Below, one piece after another: positions 61,851 through 64,000 of a stretch of DNA of 64,000 nucleotides (position 1 is its first letter; every line of letters begins with the position of its first letter). The notes under the pieces were generated by a model. That model made no database searches, was not told where the DNA came from, and worked only from the letters and a program-made list of their open reading frames with translations. Where the stretch lies: assembly GCF_000949255.1 (NCBI RefSeq), contig NZ_JXUW01000001.1, positions 1 through 64,000 on the forward strand, given 5' to 3'. A program made the position numbers and the translations under genes. The stretch comes from Ferrimicrobium acidiphilum DSM 19497 (GTDB lineage: Bacteria; Actinomycetota; Acidimicrobiia; Acidimicrobiales; Acidimicrobiaceae).

Positions 61851-63134
61851 TCAGCTCTCGTCTAGCAGCAGCTTTGGTGGATCTTTGCAAAGAACTGTGC
61901 CGCAGGCACAGTGTGAGCCGGTGATGAGGACTACTTCAGTTCCCAACGAGCCGATGAGTTCACCCACGGAGCGCAACTCATGCGACCAATCAAGGATCCT
62001 TGCCTCTGGATACACCTCCGTTGCCGCCTTCCAAAGTACGGGAACAGAGACTCCACAATCCAAAAGACCAAAAGCCTCAACGTCAACGATAGCGAGCGAT
62101 CTCAAGAATTCGGAGGGGTCTCGATCATGACTCATCCCAAAAACAACTCCAACAGAGTTCTCGCTGCCGAAGGTCTCAACCAGCGTTAGACCAAGCGAAG
62201 CCGCCGCCTCCGGGTTGTGGGCTGTATCCACTACCAAAATGTGTTCCCCTCGCAACACCTCGAAACATCCTGGCAGATGCAATCGTGCCAGTCCACTCTC
62301 GATGCGCTCGCTAGACAGGCGCTGACCAAGCAGTGCCTCTACCGCCAGCACCGCCAGCACCACGTTCCAAGCCGCCGCCAAACCAAAGAGAGGAACAAAA
62401 AAGGATCGGTCTCCGAGTGGAGAGTGTTCGACTATCTCCTGTCCACCCACGCCCGGAAAACGCTCGATAGCGAGATCCTCTATCCAGATAGTTGGATTCA
62501 GCGCCAAACGTTGCATTGCGATGGATCGCAACTCGGGGAGGAGAGCTCCGATACACACAGTCGCCCCATCATGGACGATACCCAATTTATGATCTAAGAC
62601 GTCCGTCAGCTCCGGGCCAAGTTGTGGCAAGTGATCGTGGCCGATAGAGGTGATCACCGCGACCTCCGCGTCGATGATATTGGTGGCATCGTCGCGGCCG
62701 CCCATTCCGACTTCGACTACAGCAATTTCACACCCTTCTAACGAAAACACCGAGAGCGCTGCAACAAAGAGCGCCTCAAAATGCGTGAGCTGTGGCACAA
62801 GCTTCTGCTCTGTCATCGCCGCTAGCTGGCATAACTCCTGATCTAGTCGCTCCGCGGCAACAGGAACTGCGTCGATCATGACCCGTTCCTCCAATCTGCA
62901 AAGATGAGGAGATCGGAAAAGCCCGACCCGGAATCCCATGTCACCCAAGAGGACTGCAGCCGCAGCTGCAACGCTTCCCTTCCCGTTGGTCCCAGCCACA
63001 TGGATAAATCTAAGCCCCGACTCGGTTCCTCCGAGAACTGATGCGGCGGATCTGACCGACTCAAGCGACGACAGCACAACCGAACGATCAGCCTCGAAAT
63101 TGGCGAGGCTCTCTAACCACTCGATTCCGAGCAA
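61851..63134 (-). CDS. folC: Folylpolyglutamate synthase / dihydrofolate synthase
   Basis: Adds glutamate to dihydropteroate and folates. 427 residues with the Mur-ligase-type P-loop IHVAGTNGKGSVAAAAAVLL, RVGLFRSPHLCRLEERV, VEVGMGGRDDATNII and ITSIGHDHLPQLGP. The C-terminal ligase domain has VDTAHNPEAAASL. TTG start immediately after the clpX stop. Confidence 0.93.
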   Translation of the reverse strand: MLGIEWLESLANFEADRSVVLSSLESVRSAASVLGGTESGLRFIHVAGTNGKGSVAAAAAVLLGDMGFRVGLFRSPHLCRLEERVMIDAVPVAAERLDQELCQLAAMTEQKLVPQLTHFEALFVAALSVFSLEGCEIAVVEVGMGGRDDATNIIDAEVAVITSIGHDHLPQLGPELTDVLDHKLGIVHDGATVCIGALLPELRSIAMQRLALNPTIWIEDLAIERFPGVGGQEIVEHSPLGDRSFFVPLFGLAAAWNVVLAVLAVEALLGQRLSSERIESGLARLHLPGCFEVLRGEHILVVDTAHNPEAAASLGLTLVETFGSENSVGVVFGMSHDRDPSEFLRSLAIVDVEAFGLLDCGVSVPVLWKAATEVYPEARILDWSHELRSVGELIGSLGTEVVLITGSHCACGTVLCKDPPKLLLDES

Positions 63135-64000
63135 CTACGATGCTTGCCTGGTAGTCGATCCATCCTGATCTGGGGCGGAAGGAATCAGCGTAGGTGCAAC
63201 GTGTTCTAGCACCACCTGCTCGTCAATGACACACTTGGTGATGTCATCGCGCGATGGCACCTCATACATCACATCAAGAAGTACCTCTTCGAGAATGGCC
63301 TTGAGACCACGCGCTCCGGTACCCCGAAGCATCGCCTGATCGGCTATCGCGACGAGCGCACTGTCGGTGATTTCAAGTTCAACTCCATCGAGATCAAGAA
63401 CCTTCTTGTACTGCTTGACGAGCGCATTCTTAGGCTCGGTCAAAATCTCAATCAACGCAGGACGATCCAGGTTGTCTATGGTGCCAACGATCGGCAACCG
63501 TCCGATAAACTCAGGCAAGAGTCCGAACTTCAGCAGATCCTCTGGCTGGACTTCGCGCAGTACTTCAGTCTCCCTGCGAGACTGCGCCACTGCCCCTGCG
63601 AAACCGATACCGCGTCTGCCTAGACGACTCCCGACTATCTCCTCTAATCCAACAAAGGCGCCACCGCAGATAAAGAGCACATTGGTCGTGTCGATCTGAA
63701 TGAACTCTTGATGCGGATGCTTTCTCCCACCCTGTGGAGGAACTGAAGCTACAGTTCCCTCCAAAATCTTGAGCAGTGCCTGTTGCACACCCTCTCCAGA
63801 GACATCGCGAGTGATCGACGGGTTCTCGCTCTTGCGTGCGATTTTATCGATCTCATCGATGTAAATGATCCCCATCTCCGCGCGTTTCACATCGAAATCT
63901 GCAGCTTGAATGAGCTTCAAGAGAATGTTCTCCACATCCTCACCGACGTAACCAGCCTCCGTCAGTGCAGTCGCATCAGCTATAGCAAATGGAACGTTAA
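63135..64000 (-). CDS. clpX: ATP-dependent protease ATPase subunit ClpX, partial
   Basis: Unfoldase partner of ClpP. The frame is open to the window edge, so the N-terminal zinc domain and Walker A are outside; about 287 residues are visible. Starting from [20 protein letters not shown], it has Walker [30 protein letters not shown], the pore-2 region, [19 protein letters not shown] and sensor 2 [17 protein letters not shown]. Confidence 0.96.
   Translation of the reverse strand, partial: NVPFAIADATALTEAGYVGEDVENILLKLIQAADFDVKRAEMGIIYIDEIDKIARKSENPSITRDVSGEGVQQALLKILEGTVASVPPQGGRKHPHQEFIQIDTTNVLFICGGAFVGLEEIVGSRLGRRGIGFAGAVAQSRRETEVLREVQPEDLLKFGLLPEFIGRLPIVGTIDNLDRPALIEILTEPKNALVKQYKKVLDLDGVELEITDSALVAIADQAMLRGTGARGLKAILEEVLLDVMYEVPSRDDITKCVIDEQVVLEHVAPTLIPSAPDQDGSTTRQAS

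Overview
The window looks like chromosomal DNA of an acidophilic actinobacterium of the class Acidimicrobiia (Ferrimicrobium/Acidithrix-like). This rests on moderate GC (about 55% by eye), the actinobacterial order clpX-folC-ndk-mreBCD-pbp2-rng-rplU-rpmA-obg-proB-proA, a class II DAHP synthase, an LLM-class flavoprotein, and a secreted lysozyme-like protein with GYWLVAADGG-type repeats of the kind common in Acidimicrobiia. The lineage is inferred from gene content only.

Layout. 1-9.0 kb is an accessory zone: the 3' part of a tnpB, an MFS transporter, two tandem overlapping MutS-like ATPase genes (the least understood pair here), an IS607-type element with intact tnpB and a broken tnpA recombinase, and a decayed fumarylacetoacetase gene. 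9.0-17.3 kb is a tightly overlapping anaerobic-type cobalamin operon (cobO-cbiA-cbiF-cbiD-cbiET-cbiGH-ferredoxin-cbiC-cbiX), whose cbiA appears to start at CTG. 17.4-28.6 kb holds an LLM oxidoreductase, an M20 amidohydrolase, an arsenic-type module (disulfide reductase, ArsR, ArsB) with matching inverted repeats in both promoters, a drug exporter, an acyl-CoA ligase, an acyl-ACP thioesterase and small conserved proteins. 28.6-31.2 kb is gene-poor and decayed: small membrane proteins, a secreted-protein gene broken by TGA after its signal peptide, and the N-terminal remnant of a tyrosine integrase beside tRNA-Arg(UCU), suggesting an old integrated element.

31.3-40.6 kb contains an MFS transporter and an aerobic benzoyl-CoA (box) pathway cluster: boxR regulator, benzoate-CoA ligase, alpha/beta hydrolase, boxC, boxB, boxA. 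TGCA-N6-TGCA sites sit in both promoter regions and are good BoxR operator candidates. The ring-cleavage aldehyde dehydrogenase (boxD) is not in the window. 40.7-48.2 kb carries class II DAHP synthase, nadD, rsfS, a YecA/UPF0149 protein, a FAH-family hydrolase overlapped by a small antisense gene, and the repeat-bearing secreted lysozyme-like protein. From 48.2 kb to the end a long minus-strand block encodes a MoxR-VWA pair, proline synthesis (proA, proB), obg, L27, L21, RNase E/G, the cell-shape genes (PBP2, mreD, mreC, mreB), ndk, folC and clpX (cut by the window edge). nadD and rsfS, often found beside proA in actinobacteria, lie about 8 kb away on the other strand.
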